Below, piece by piece: positions 54,240 through 64,000 of a stretch of 64,000 nt of DNA (position 1 is its first letter; the number at the start of each line of letters is the position of its first letter). Origin of the DNA: Diplonema papillatum (taxonomy: Eukaryota; Euglenozoa; Diplonemea; Diplonemida; Diplonemidae); the NCBI GenBank assembly GCA_030068145.1, contig JAPJBO010000971.1, forward strand, positions 1-64,000, given 5' to 3'. The position numbers and the translations under genes are program-made. The notes beneath the pieces were generated by a model. It saw only the letters and a list, made by a program, of their open reading frames with translations, did not search any database and had not been told where the DNA came from.

Positions 54240-56960
54240 GCATTCGAGTCATCGCGGCCTACGACAGGAGACGGTGCGAAAAGCGAGAGCAGAAAATAAC
54301 GAGCAACGAGGGAACCATCGACGATGCATGGCCAAAGTGAGAATCAGAAAGAAAGTATTACAGAGCAAAAAGCAAAAGCTTCGTGAACTAACAACAAGGT
54401 TCGGCTTCGTTTCCGGCGACGAGCGTGGCAGCCTTCTGTCGAAGCCTGCCTAGACCGCCCAAGGCCAGTTCTGGCTGGTCGATGCTTTTCACACTCCTTC
54501 ATGTCCAAAGACCCGTTGTGTCGCCCTTCACTCGCCGGTGCTGGCGGCAAAGCTGCTGCTTTTCCGCTTTGCACTAACTGGTATCCTTTTGGGCGGTGCG
54601 GGGATTATCAATAGCTGAGATCGGTGAGAGTGAACCACCAGACTGGACGATTGGGAATTTTACCCTCATCCAAGATCCATTCATCCCGTACGGCCTTCTA
54701 TATCTTTCGGTTGATTGTAATCCAATGGATATCAATTCGCATCCCAGGATTTTTTTTTAACGAGAGCAACGAGGGACGTTGCAGTCGATGTTCATCGGAA
54801 AGATTAATCTCTCTAAGCTCGTTTGTTTGTGCGTGCCGGCCAAAATAAGCCGGCAATTGACAAAAGACATGGGCAGCTGTATCAAAGCTGGTGAAAAGGG
54901 TAGACATTCTTGTTCTGCGTAAACTTCTCTTGGGGGGAAGAAAGATTTTCCTAGACTAGCACTTGTATTCGTTGGCTCTGTCGACGTTGCGGTGTACAAC
55001 ACTTTGATCCGGCTCCCCTCAGTGTTAACGCTAAGGAAAAATGCGGCTGATTTCAGCCGGGAACATTTCCGGAGTTGGGCTTGCACTGATAAACGAAGCA
55101 ACGGACGATCAGCATCAACTGACCAAAGGTGATGAAAATGATAAGGCAAAGGTTTCTTGTTCTTCGCGTGTACAGGGTATTAACCTCTCTGGGGGGGGTT
55201 TTCCTGTATTAGCACTTTTTCGTTGGCTTCGTTTTCTCTTTCATGTGCAACCGTTGTTCCGGAAATGTTCCCGCCAGTACAGATGTACTATTAAAAAAAG
55301 AATTCTCGAAAAATTGACAGCCAGCTGATAATCAGCCGGCTGATTTTTGGAAGGTCTGCCGATCAGAAGGGTCTTACGACAACATGTCGTCGGTGCATCA
55401 AGCTGATCCCGCTCCATGGGCGGCATAGCCAAGCTTACACTGTTGCGAGTCTGCCAGTTTTATTTCCCTTCTCGGGCCCGCTAGCAGCGACGGACCTCGC
55501 TTCGTGGTGCCAGCACGAGGGGAGAACTTGGAGATACAGAGAAAGAAGAAAAACAGAGGGTTGGATGGAGAGGACGCAGGCGTGCGTCGGGGCCCGTGAG
55601 GAAGCACCGGCCACCCTTGCAAGATGAGAATACCTGCCCTGGAAAGAAGCACCCTTTTACTCGCGGGGGTAAGCACCCTTGCGGGGGAGCTCTTCCGTGT
55701 GCCTCCATGCGGAAGGACACTGGGCCTTTTAAGAAGGCCGCGAGAGTCGACTGAGCCGGGAGCTACCGGAGAAGGTGTGTATGTGCTTAGGTACCCAGCC
55801 CAGAGTCGTCTGTCGACTCGCCCTTGCACACGTCGAAGAGGTCTTCCCTCGACTCCGACGTGTTTGCCAATGCTAGTAGTGCTTGAGCGGCACCTTTTCA
55901 CAGAGGACTTTGCTCAGCCTACACCTGGCAACTCAAGGGTTCCATCTGGCATCATGCACACGCATTTCTCCGTCAAAACGGGGGGTTTATCGGCGGCGGG
56001 GTATTGTCCCAGATTGAATCCACACATGATAGGGTCCAAAAGGCACGACAAGTTGACCCTGCATGGAACAGACTTTGTTTAGTTTGTCCGGTGCTTTCTA
56101 GAAGCTTGCTTCGTTGCAAGCACAGTTTTTTCCAAGGGGAGCCAGTGTGTGCGCGATCAGCCTGCTGATTAATCTTCGAGCCTTTTTTTTTTTTTTTTTA
56201 GTCGTATAAGACGCTAGTCTTAGAAGATTAATATTAACCGACTAATGATATGCTGCTTGTGTCTGAGGGCTTCTCACACCGTCGTGAGACTGCGGTGGTG
56301 TTCTACTATGGCTAGTCTGGTCAGGAAGTCGCACGAGGGAACTCCGACGGCTTTGACAGTAGCTCTACAGCGTGAGAGTGCTTTGGTCCATGACACGACG
56401 ACTTTGCTGGTGACAACATGAGAAGGCCCGAAATTGCAGAGCGCACGCTCCTGGGTCAATACTTTGTCTCAAGACTTTCACACCCACTCGACAGTCGTTG
56501 TCGCGCCATGTTACGCACGGGAAGCGAAACTGTTATTGCTTGTACACGATGTCAGGTTCCGTTGCAAACTGCACGAGACTGAGTTCGTATGTGTGTATGT
56601 GTGTATGTGTGTATTGTGTGATGCCCTCCCTTCACGAAAGTACGACCACTGTGCGAGTGCTGCGCTTTGAACGGTAGTCCAAAGACATTGTGGCACAAGC
56701 AGCTTCGTACGGTACTGTGCTACGTATGCGTGAGCCAAAAGGTAAGGGTAGTCACTCTCGGTGGTCACCTGAGAGGGCAAGCATCCGATGCAAGCATTGG
56801 TCTGGAAGAGCAAACCTTTTACCTGCGTGGACCTCCTGTTTGGACTTCGTGTTAGGGAACACCACGTAAAGCACAGATGAGTGAACCGAACCGCTTGAAT
56901 GGCCTTCAGGACGGTGCTGGCTCAGGTTTTCACTTTAGAACGCATTTCAATGTCTTGAAA
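54240..56960. other. No recognisable gene
   Basis: Apart from the S2 repeat (55068-55310) I see only short frames, a T-run (56187-56203) with a nearby inverted GATTAATCTTC / GAAGATTAAT pair, and a TGTGTA microsatellite (56588-56616). Confidence 0.4.
55068..55310 (+). repeat. SINE-like family S2, copy 2
   Basis: GGAGTTGGGCTTGCACTGAT to CAGATGTACTATTAAAAAAAG, with an extra 100-bp block that contains ACCTCTCTGGGGGGGG. Fragments resembling this block are near 26352-26452 and 54905-54990. Confidence 0.75.
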
Positions 56961-56964
56961 AAGA

Positions 56965-57492
56965 CTAAAAAGGGCTTCGAAGAAGTCGGTGATTTGGAGA
57001 AGTAGGTACTACTCTGCCAGGGAAGCAGCTAACGCCCGACTTGTCCGGGCTCGTCGACGCCAGTTTGTCATGACCGCTCGACGCTTGCAACCTACGACCA
57101 TTGTCCGGACGAAAATGGAAAGCGGACGGAACTTGGAGCCCCGTCGCCCGCTTCACCCACTCCACCGCGGCCTCCCTGCTCCACTTCATCCCCTTTTGTT
57201 CTTCGCTTACACCACCGTGTGTTGTTTTCTCACTCAGGACGTTTGACCTGTTGTGTTTGTGTGATTTGTCGTTGTAGGGGTAGACCCTCGCCTTGCGCAC
57301 AACTGTTAGTGTGGGCTGTCTCGTCCACCTGTAGCCACGGGTCATGTGTTCGAATCGAAGCGACCGCAGGACGCATTTCTTGGAGTTAAAGCTCACTATT
57401 GTTGCAGTTGACTTGGTTGGGCGTCCTCGTTTCTTTCTAAAGTACTTTAATAACTGAATGAACGAGCTTCTGGAGTCTCCACTTGCCAGCAC
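56965..57492 (-). CDS. Hypothetical ORF, unknown
   Basis: The 175-codon minus-strand frame contains an AT-hook-like KKRGRPTK, then FNSKKCVLRSLRFEHMTRGY and KWSREAAVEWVKRATGLQVP. It has a fair codon pattern but no recognised fold. A second frame upstream on the same strand (57841-57548) reads RRVVQGIGQWLRLFPFATV. They may be relics of a transposon gene, or chance. Confidence 0.25.
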   Translation of the reverse strand: MLASGDSRSSFIQLLKYFRKKRGRPTKSTATIVSFNSKKCVLRSLRFEHMTRGYRWTRQPTLTVVRKARVYPYNDKSHKHNRSNVLSEKTTHGGVSEEQKGMKWSREAAVEWVKRATGLQVPSAFHFRPDNGRRLQASSGHDKLASTSPDKSGVSCFPGRVVPTSPNHRLLRSPF

Positions 57493-57949
57493 GTGCTGCA
57501 GGGAGGGCGTTTCTGTTGGTGTCGTTGTGGGTGCCTACATTACCTTGTTAGAGAGGAAAGGTAGCTCGATCCACAAACTTCAAAACACGGCCATATGCTC
57601 TCTCAAACCCCGAGAACGACGAGAGAGGGTCTCTGCAACGTGCCCAAAGCCTGCGATATGCCGTGTTTCGATGGAGTACATCGACCAGCAGGTTAACGGT
57701 CGCGAAGGGGAAGAGTCTCAGCCACTGACCTATGCCCTGCACTACACGCCGGACTCCTTTTTTGTGCGGTCGATTTACGTCGTTCTGATGTCTTCTGGCG
57801 ACTTTGTTTCTTTGCTCGCTTTGTTTTCCGTCTTGCGTCATGGAAGGAGCTGCCAGCCACTACCCCAGGCCTTGGAGCCGCAGCTGTTGGAACTGTGCCG
57901 GAGAGGGTACAAAAAACGATGAACTTGTTGGATTAGGTTGGTTGTGTTT

Positions 57950-58060
57950 TCAGAGTTAAAGCTCGCTTGAGATTGCGGAGGGCTTGTAGTAGGAGTCTCC
58001 GGGTGACCTTTGTCAAAACGGGATAATTAAGTCCTTTCTACAAGCAAATACGCATGGTGG
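57950..58060 (+). repeat. Dispersed repeat R7, copy 1
   Basis: AGAGTTAAAGCTCGCTTGAG, GTCTCCGGGTGACC and CAAATACGCATGG. Relatives are at about 60206-60300, 60388-60480, 20885-20990, 25768-25830, 39885-39940 and 46560-46610, all reading in the same direction. A reverse-oriented piece lies near 5763-5800. Confidence 0.7.
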
Positions 58061-58859
58061 TTTGTTTCTTAATTTTGCTTGTTGATGCTCTACGTCTACA
58101 ACCCGCGGCAGGTACGCGATTGCCGGTGGCAGAAGTGTGTTCGCCTTTTTTGTTGTTGAATGCCTAGCAGCAGCGGACCACCATTGTATCGATGCAGGCC
58201 CGCGCGCGCGACTTCAACACCGCAACAGCGGTCAAAAAAAGGTCAATCCGTTTTGACGAGAGCTCAGCTCAGCTCGTCGTTCACGAATACTTGTTTTGCA
58301 GGTGCTGGCGGGGTTGCAATGGGCCAAGTTTGGCCTCCCGTTACGCAAGCTTTTCCTTTTCGCCTGGGTTGTTCTCGTGTAAGGGATCTCTGTCCAGAGA
58401 GCAGACGTGCCAGCTGAGAGCCGGTGAGAGGTCTTCAGTGAGCTGGTTCGCTCGTTGCTCAAGCTTACATTTTCGGAATACGTTGCAATGCCTTGAGTCC
58501 CCTCTCTTCTCTGACAACTCTTCCGTCGTGGGACGACACTCGCCTTCGTTCTTCTGATTCTAATGATTGGTACTGCTTTTTGTGGTTCCGGTGACAAGTG
58601 CTCGGTTGCCTGTGACGGCGTTCTTTTTTGATTGGTGTGCAGAGTATTAGGTTGCTTCGGTTCACAGCGATATTCTTTCGTGCAGTAGTGTCCAGCTCAA
58701 AGGGAGCCGCTCTTGGCATCTCTGAGGCTGTGAAAGCGCTGTTCAGGCCAAGTACCTCCTGGAAGTGTGATGCGCCTTCCGATTGGAAAGCCCTAAGAAC
58801 TCGACGCAACACGCACAAACGCGTGTATCCCGCCGGTGTGTCTTTGCCGTGTTGAACAC

Positions 58860-59338
58860 TGCCATTCGTCCTGTTTTATGCCGGCGAGGTGGCTCCCCTC
58901 ACCACGATCAGGCGTCTCCTTCCTCCGATCATCGTCGCTGAAGAAGAACATCTGGTCGTCGTCTTGCGAGTAGTGGATTTCAACGGTGCCGGTCTCGTCG
59001 TCGTCGGTCTCTTCTCGGCACCCTGGACCCAACATCAGGGCGAGCCCTGATGTTGGGTGGATGCGGTTTTGCGCGTCTTGAACCCGAGCCCGTTCTGGAC
59101 TGGGCGCAGGCCGCGACGCCACGGCTTCCTCCCGCTGCTGCGGCCGGTGTTGGTCGCACACGACGAGCTCGACACCCGCGACGAGTGGTCTTCGGCGCAG
59201 CCGGCAACAGCGTCGATCTTGCCGGCGGCCGGCGGCGCGGCGTCTGCTGCCGCAGCCCCCCGGCCCGGCTGCCCGCTCGCCGTGCCCGAGGGCCTTCTTC
59301 TTCATCTCTTCGCCGCACCGCTTCTCGTCTTCAGCCAT
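58860..59338 (-). CDS. Acidic hypothetical protein, duplicated copy 1
   Basis: The frame begins MAEDEKRCGEEMKKKALGHG at 59338. It differs in the middle from copy 2, where the same DNA is read in another frame, and ends with LALMLGPGCREETDDDE and VEIHYSQDDDQMFFFSDD. Nucleotide identity to 59475-60005 is high. A deletion of about 40 bp in the middle shifts the frame relative to copy 2, so one of the two is probably broken. No family is recognised. Confidence 0.45.
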
Positions 59339-59519
59339 CGGCTACGGCGCAACAGCGAAAGACAGGGGACCCCCTGATAGACGAACTCCAAGTGCGACGT
59401 GCCTTTCAGCCAGTGAGCACTCAAAGCTCAAAGCTCGACGTAAAACGCACCAACCCGGCCGGAGTGTCTTCGCTGTGTTGAACACTACCATCCGTTCTGG
59501 GGAACCACCTTCTCCGCGG

Positions 59520-60113
59520 TCAGGCATCTCCTTCCTCCGATCTGCCTTCCTCGTCGCTGAAGAAGAACATCTGGTCATCATCTTGCGAGTAGTGGATTTC
59601 AACGGTGTCGGTCTCGTCATCGTCGGCTTCTTCTCGGCACCCTGGACCCAACATCAGGGCGAGCCCGGATGTTGGGTGGATGCGGCTTTGCGCGTCTTGA
59701 ACCCGAGCCCGTTCTGGACTGGGCGCAGGCCGCGACGCCACGGCTTCCTCCCGCTGCTGCGGGCCGGTGTTGGTCGCACACGACGAGCTCGACGCCCGCG
59801 ACGAGTGATCTTCGGCGCAGCCGGCAACAGCGTCGATCTTGCCGGCGGCCGGCGGCGCGGCGTCTGCTGCCGCAGCCCCGGTCCCGCCGCAGATGCGGGG
59901 GGCCCCCGGCCCGGCTGCCCGCTCGCCGTGCCCGAGGGCCTTCTTCTTCATCTCTTCGCCGCACCGCTTCTCGTCTTCAGCCTCGTTCGACTCGTCTTCG
60001 TCATCGGCTACGGCGCAACAGCGAAAGACCTTCACAAACATGCCGAGCCAGACACCAACCTCGTCTCCCCGCTCTCCCGCTTTGTCGTCTCGTGATCTAG
60101 AAAGAAGGCGACG
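59520..60113 (-). CDS. Acidic hypothetical protein, duplicated copy 2
   Basis: The longer copy reads GVWLGMFVKVFRCCAVADDE, EDEKRCGEEMKKKALGHGER, an Ala-rich stretch with RICGGTGAAAADAA, then RIHPTSGLALMLGPGCREEA and VEIHYSQDDDQMFFFSDEE before the stop at 59520. The start is uncertain: no ATG opens the frame, so an upstream exon is likely. It is predicted soluble, acidic at its C-end, with no known domain. Confidence 0.5.
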   Translation of the reverse strand, partial: RRLLSRSRDDKAGERGDEVGVWLGMFVKVFRCCAVADDEDESNEAEDEKRCGEEMKKKALGHGERAAGPGAPRICGGTGAAAADAAPPAAGKIDAVAGCAEDHSSRASSSSCATNTGPQQREEAVASRPAPSPERARVQDAQSRIHPTSGLALMLGPGCREEADDDETDTVEIHYSQDDDQMFFFSDEEGRSEEGDA

Positions 60114-60205
60114 TCGAGTTGCTTGCGTGCCGGGTTTGAATTCAACAACGGTGTCGACCGTTGGGTCCAATTTCCTTCTTTATCTTTGTGTTTTGCGCGA
60201 CCTTT

Positions 60206-60490
60206 TTTTAGAGTTATAGTTCGCTTGAGAATCCGGGATTTTAGAGTCTACCTTCGTCGAATGGGACCTTTTAAAGCTAATACGTACTGGGTTAGGGGGG
60301 CATGCATGGCTTCTTTCGTGTACACGTTACTTGCTCGCTTTGGCAAGTCAGGTTCGAAACAATTTGTGACCGACCAAGTTCTCGTTTTTAGAGTTATAGT
60401 TCGCTTGAGAATCCGGGATTTTAGAGTCTCCGGGTGACTTGTCGAATGGGTTCTTTTAAAGCTAATACTGGGGGGGCATGCCATGCATGG
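60206..60490 (+). repeat. Dispersed repeat R7, two copies in tandem
   Basis: AGAGTTATAGTTCGCTTGAG with AATCCGGGATTTTAGAGTCT occurs at 60210 and 60391. Both copies are followed by TTTTAAAGCTAATAC and a G-run with GCATGCATGGCTTCTTTCG, so a unit of about 180 bp was duplicated. Confidence 0.8.
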
Positions 60491-60820
60491 CTTCTTTCGT
60501 GTACTTTTTGTGTGTTGCTCACGCGAACCTCACCGAATCCACGATAACTATTGGAAGCGGGGAGCTCTCCTTCGCGCTACCCGGTTGCTGCCGGAATGCA
60601 CGGGCCGGGATGCGGGTCGAAAATGCCAACTCAGAAACCTGCAGAGGAAGCACACTACTTTGCAGACAGCCGGCGCACGTGCTGCAGGTCCCTCAACCCC
60701 CCAGGCAGACCTTCACACGGATTCAGCCCTAACACCGTGTATGCACAGGCTCCTTCGGTTGCCGACTTCAACTGCCTCCCTTCGGTTGTTGTGCCGTCGG
60801 GGTTTCCGCCAGGAAGGTGA

Positions 60821-61046
60821 AAATACTCGAGGCTGCCTTATGCTTACTTCGAAGGAAGCTGGAGGGGGAGCAACAAAACAACCCGCAAACCACTACAAAG
60901 TGGGTCTTTTTTGTTGAACGCTTACGCCCATCACTAAACCCAGATTTACCTGTGTTTCGTGTGGGCTACAGCACATTTACCTCCTTTGATCTTTTGCAGC
61001 TGGCAGCCTCCTCAAGTATTTCCTACAAAGCAGGTGCTTAAACAAG
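60821..61046 (+). repeat. SINE-like family S1, copy h
   Basis: Near full length: GAAAATACTCGAGGCTGCC to GCAGGTGCTTAAACAAG, with a small insertion (CAACCCGCAAACC). Confidence 0.8.
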
Positions 61047-61187
61047 AACTCTCACTTGCAATCCTTCAATAAGAAGATCGCTAAAGTTGGCGGTCAACGG
61101 CACAGGCGCGGCGTCTTTGTGCGTGTCTTCGGGTGCGATACCCCCGGGACGGATTATCCACGCCGGTCTGTCTGCGCCTTTATACGC

Positions 61188-61323
61188 GGTGGAGTCCAAC
61201 CTCAGAACCGGAGGCTAAGCTGAAGTTAAAAAGCAGGTGCCACACCCGCGTTTCGGCTTTCAGCTTTCGGGGGTGTCTGACGCGCTACGGTTGTCCCTTT
61301 TTAACTTCTGAGGCTGCCTCCAC
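61188..61323. mobile_element. MITE of the ACGGTGGAGTCCAG family, copy 3
   Basis: GTGGAGTCCAACCTCAGAAC at the left; the right end in reverse is GTGGAGGCAGCCTCAGAAG. AGTTAAAAAG occurs next to both ends as part of the inverted repeat. The core has CCACACCCGCGTTTCGG. Confidence 0.75.
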
Positions 61324-61364
61324 TGTGTAGCTGACGATGCACCTTCTCGGTGCAAGCAATTTTG

Positions 61365-61457
61365 TTGTGAACGCTTACGCCCGCCACTGAACCCAGATCC
61401 ACCTGTGCTTCATGTGGTCCTCAAGTGTTTCCTACAACGCAGGTGCTTACAAGAAAA
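61365..61457 (+). repeat. SINE-like family S1, copy i (truncated, deleted)
   Basis: GAACGCTTACGCCCGCCACT then CATGTGGTCCTCAAGTGTTT and GCAGGTGCTTACAAGAAAA; the CACATTTACC to GGCAG part is deleted. Confidence 0.65.
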
Positions 61458-61948
61458 TTGCGGGCTTTTCCCGAGTGCGTCGGTGGAGGACTTTTCGAAA
61501 CGTCAAGAAGCAAGAAACCTCCGGTGTACAGAACAAGCGCACTGGAGCAAGGTTGCTCGTCATCGTATTACGGGTGCAGCGGAAGCCACAAGGACACGAT
61601 CACGGGACGTACAAAAGGAGACCAGATGGCAGATGCGCCAGAAAAAAGGTATTTGGCTCAACAACAACTTCTTTTTTGCGGCACTGGAAGCTTGCCTGCG
61701 AGGCTTCGGCGGTTTGGCCTTCGGCCCGACCTGTGTGGGTAGCAGTGTGCAAGTCTATCCACTCCCAGAGGCCGTGTCCTGACTTGATGGTCGGACACAC
61801 TCTTCCTGTTCCGTTTCCGGAACGAATGAAGCGAATGTCCCAGTCCCAGTGGAGGGCGCGTGTCCGGCGCGCACCACTCCTGACAATCACCGGCATAGCC
61901 CTGCCCGGGTTCTTGCCTGCAAGCTGGGTACCATGCCGCCGTGACTGA

Positions 61949-63062
61949 CTAGCTTCTTTCGGCCCAGTCATCCACCGTCAAATCGTCGTTGAAGTAGAGG
62001 TGGATAGCGGGCGTGTAGTAGTCCTCGGGCAGCCCCAATTTCTCGAATTCATCGGTCTCATCAAAGATGTCGTTCTCTTCGAGCGTCTTCGCCATGTCAA
62101 GCTCGCGAGACTCTTCTTCTTGCCGCTTCCATGTGTACGACCCCGCGTGAGCATTGATGTCGATGTACCTGTGATGGGAGGCCAGATGGCTCGTCGTCGT
62201 GGGTGCACAGCTTTCCCACAATGCCACAACACGTTTTCCCTCAATGTATTGTCGGCTAGAATCTTGACAGGTCAAGTAACTGTAGACAGAACGCAGGATT
62301 TTGGTAGAGGTCCAAATGTGGAACACACGGTAGCACAAAATAGCCGAAACTGGTCAAAGGAACTTCCGAGAGGCAGGCAAGAGTGTGGGTCACTCAACTG
62401 TCATCAGCTTCACGTTTCAATGTGGGGCGTGAACGCTAAACACCAACAACTGCGCGGGCCCAAAACCGAAAACCATCAGGGGGAAGCAGCAAACCCTGTC
62501 CCCTCCGTGTCTCGCTGTGCTTTCTCAGAAACCGAGTCGACGTGCGACGACGGTGAAAACAGAACACTGCAATTGGACAAGACTGCTGGAGAAAAAATGC
62601 AACAGACCGCTTTTGAATGTCTGCGAGGGCCTCTTCGCTGCAGACCTCGAGGGTCGTCTCGTGGTGGTTCAAGGTGTTGATGATGCGCACGAGCCGGGGT
62701 TTTTTCGTCAGGAACCCGATTACGTAGGACTCGTCCTGCCACCAAGGCACTTCGTACCCGTGGTCGATGCTGCTGTCGACAGCGAGAGAGGGAACATGAA
62801 TGAATCTGCCATCCGGGTGGTAGTAATTCTGCAGGCCGGTGTTCATATCGGTGCATCGATGGATGTCGGGCGGTGTTTTCGACTTGTCGATCCAGTTGCT
62901 GATGTCCGTGCCCGCCGATCTGACAATTGGCATGGATGCAGCTCCCTTATACTGCGCAATCAACGGGGTCAGGTCCAGTACTTTTCCAAGCAGGCTGACC
63001 CAGCAGTCGTCCTCCGTATTGTGCCGCCGCACCTCGTTGGGCGTGAAGTATCGCGTCGCCAT
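61949..63062 (-). CDS. CYB5D1: Cytochrome b5 domain-containing protein 1 homologue, two exons, 224 aa
   Basis: Exon 1 (63062-62608) starts MATRYFTPNEVRRHNTEDDC then WVSLLGKVLDLTPLIAQYKG, the b5-like N-terminal half, followed by AGTDISNWIDKSKTPPDIHR, DGRFIHVP, PWWQDESYVIGFLTKKPRLV and RIINTLNHHETTLEV. The donor is CG/GTCTGT. Exon 2 (62168-61949) follows a CATCACAG acceptor and completes Arg to give QKRYIDINAHAGSYTWK, then TLEENDIFDETDEFEKLGLP and TPAIHLYFNDDLT. Order, motifs and length (about 228 aa in animals) match CYB5D1 throughout. The classic HPGG heme motif is absent, as is usual in this subfamily. CYB5D1 sits in motile cilia near the radial spokes and affects beating; the homologue implies a flagellum. 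Repeat R4 begins about 45 bp upstream of the start codon. Confidence 0.93.
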
Positions 63063-63108
63063 TTCCCCCCTTCTTTGGGCACGGTCGGTAGTTCGTAAAC
63101 ACAACGAA

Positions 63109-63185
63109 AGGGGGGAAAATCTTAGTTTAATGTTTAGGCAGAACACTGCCTCTCATGCATGGTTCATGCTACATCAAGTCTTCGT
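63109..63185 (+). repeat. Dispersed repeat R4, upstream of CYB5D1
   Basis: GGGGGGAAAATCTTAGTTTA to CATGCTACATCAAGTCTTCG. It is very close to 42975-43035, and its inner part recurs at 42418-42475. Here it would overlap the CYB5D1 promoter or 5' leader. Confidence 0.7.
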
Positions 63186-63639
63186 CGAAGAAAGTAAAAT
63201 AAAATAGGGGAAAGGGAAAAGGGTCGCAGGGAGTCTAAGACTCCGCAGGTAGGGTATGAAACCTTGAGGGACTAGTCCTCTATATTCTTTTTTCACCGCG
63301 GTATTGTGTGCACCTCGTTCTTCGTCTCTGGTTTCGCTCTTGAGAGGGGGTGGTCAGAAAACGCGAAAACCGGGAAATGCAATGGGAATTGCAGGGAGCA
63401 CGTAACTCATCAGGTCGTCCAACGCAGTAGCGGGCTGGGTTCGCCTATGCCCGTCAGCAGTTAAGTGTCGCTTGAAAATCGAATCTCGCGGTCTGCATTC
63501 AACTTTGGATTCGACGATTGGCTTGCTGACCACTATAGACCGATTCGATCCGGTTTGACCCCCGCGCGGCAGGAGCCTGGGAAGGTGCGGTCACTGCTGC
63601 AACAAGCTTTCTATTCTCCCCATTCCGACGGGTGGGCTT

Positions 63640-63890
63640 TGCGCCGATCCGACGCCCTATATGATCGGGCGCCTCCTATCTTCAACTCCACCTCATACTC
63701 TTCGCCGTGCCACAAGCGTCTTCGGCATCCCATCAGCATGTCGATAGAAACAAAACCGCCAGAATCTGCCAAGACGTTCTGCAAGCACTTCTCTCTGAGA
63801 GGGAACACCGACCCGGATAGGGACACTTGCACGGGGGATAGATCGTTGTGTTTTGTCATCTGCTCCAGTCTCCACGTCTCTGCAGAAAGG
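63640..63890 (-). CDS. Probable exon of an unidentified gene at the right edge
   Basis: After a strong acceptor (CTTTCTGCAG) the minus strand reads TWRLEQMTKHNDLSPVQVSL then FPLREKCLQNVLADSGGFVS and IDMLMGCRRRLWHGEEYE. A possible donor lies after GEEYE (GAG/GTGGAG), and the frame stays open to 63611. The pattern of a helix, GGFVSIDMLM and a basic helix recalls winged-helix modules such as the La motif or TPT1, but this is only a hint. The rest of the gene lies beyond the window or was not found. Confidence 0.4.
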
Positions 63891-64000
63891 GCAGGTAAAA
63901 GGAACAACCGTCGATGATTCTTGCGCAAGAGGGCAAGGGGAAGGGGTGGGTGAGCAAACGCGAGCAAGGAGTCTTTCGAGTGAGAGAAGCCCTGTTTCAA

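Noticed and set aside
57290-57370. Possible tRNA (TGTTCGAATCG resembling a B box)
   Set aside because: No A box at a suitable distance and no cloverleaf could be drawn.

Overview
This window looks like nuclear DNA of a large, repeat-rich eukaryote. The protein-coding genes are split by GT-AG introns, most exons are GC-rich, and the spaces between exons are packed with transposon debris, SINE-like repeats, palindromes, microsatellites and satellites. There are no bacterial operons. One gene is a CYB5D1 homologue, a protein of motile cilia, so the organism probably has a flagellated stage. A fragment of cytoplasmic-type 18S rRNA is also present. A unicellular protist or alga (for example a chromerid-like alveolate or another flagellate) is my best guess, but the species cannot be fixed from the sequence alone.

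Four host genes can be assembled with reasonable confidence, all on the minus strand. (1) A five-exon leucine-rich-repeat gene (15257 down to 4429, about 1069 aa). Its third intron holds a Mutator-like transposase fused to SWIM, CCHC and OTU domains. (2) A two-exon ZIP zinc transporter (22646 to 19777, 385 aa) with decayed partial duplicates of its 3' end just downstream (18.4-19.6 kb). (3) A DOCK-family guanine nucleotide exchange factor (53313 to about 39494). One huge 5' exon carries the DHR-1/C2 domain. At least seven further pieces carry the DHR-2 domain, scattered over 6 kb among transposons. (4) A two-exon CYB5D1 homologue (63062 to 61949, 224 aa).

Layout: 0-4 kb, degraded Cys/His-module ORF and low-complexity DNA; 4-15 kb, LRR gene plus MULE; 15-19.6 kb, repeats and ZIP fragments; 19.8-22.6 kb, ZIP gene; 22.8-33 kb, MITEs, foldback elements and SINE-like copies; 33-37 kb, microsatellites, a 142-bp satellite and a foldback element built of 29-bp repeats; 37.3 kb, 18S fragment; 38-53.3 kb, DOCK gene with many nested elements and a Cys/His-rich ORF in its first intron; 53.3-58.7 kb, gene-poor; 58.8-60.1 kb, tandem duplication of an acidic ORF; 60.2-61.4 kb, repeats; 62-63 kb, CYB5D1; right edge, a likely exon of an unidentified gene.

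The points most worth following up are the MULE-OTU fusion, the two paralogous proteins with C-x2-H-x4-C-x2-C ... CC-x2-GHH modules, a paired CGYI/FCLQHxIGL domain that may be a cysteine-protease-like relic, and a set of unrelated non-autonomous elements each built from its own short self-complementary word.
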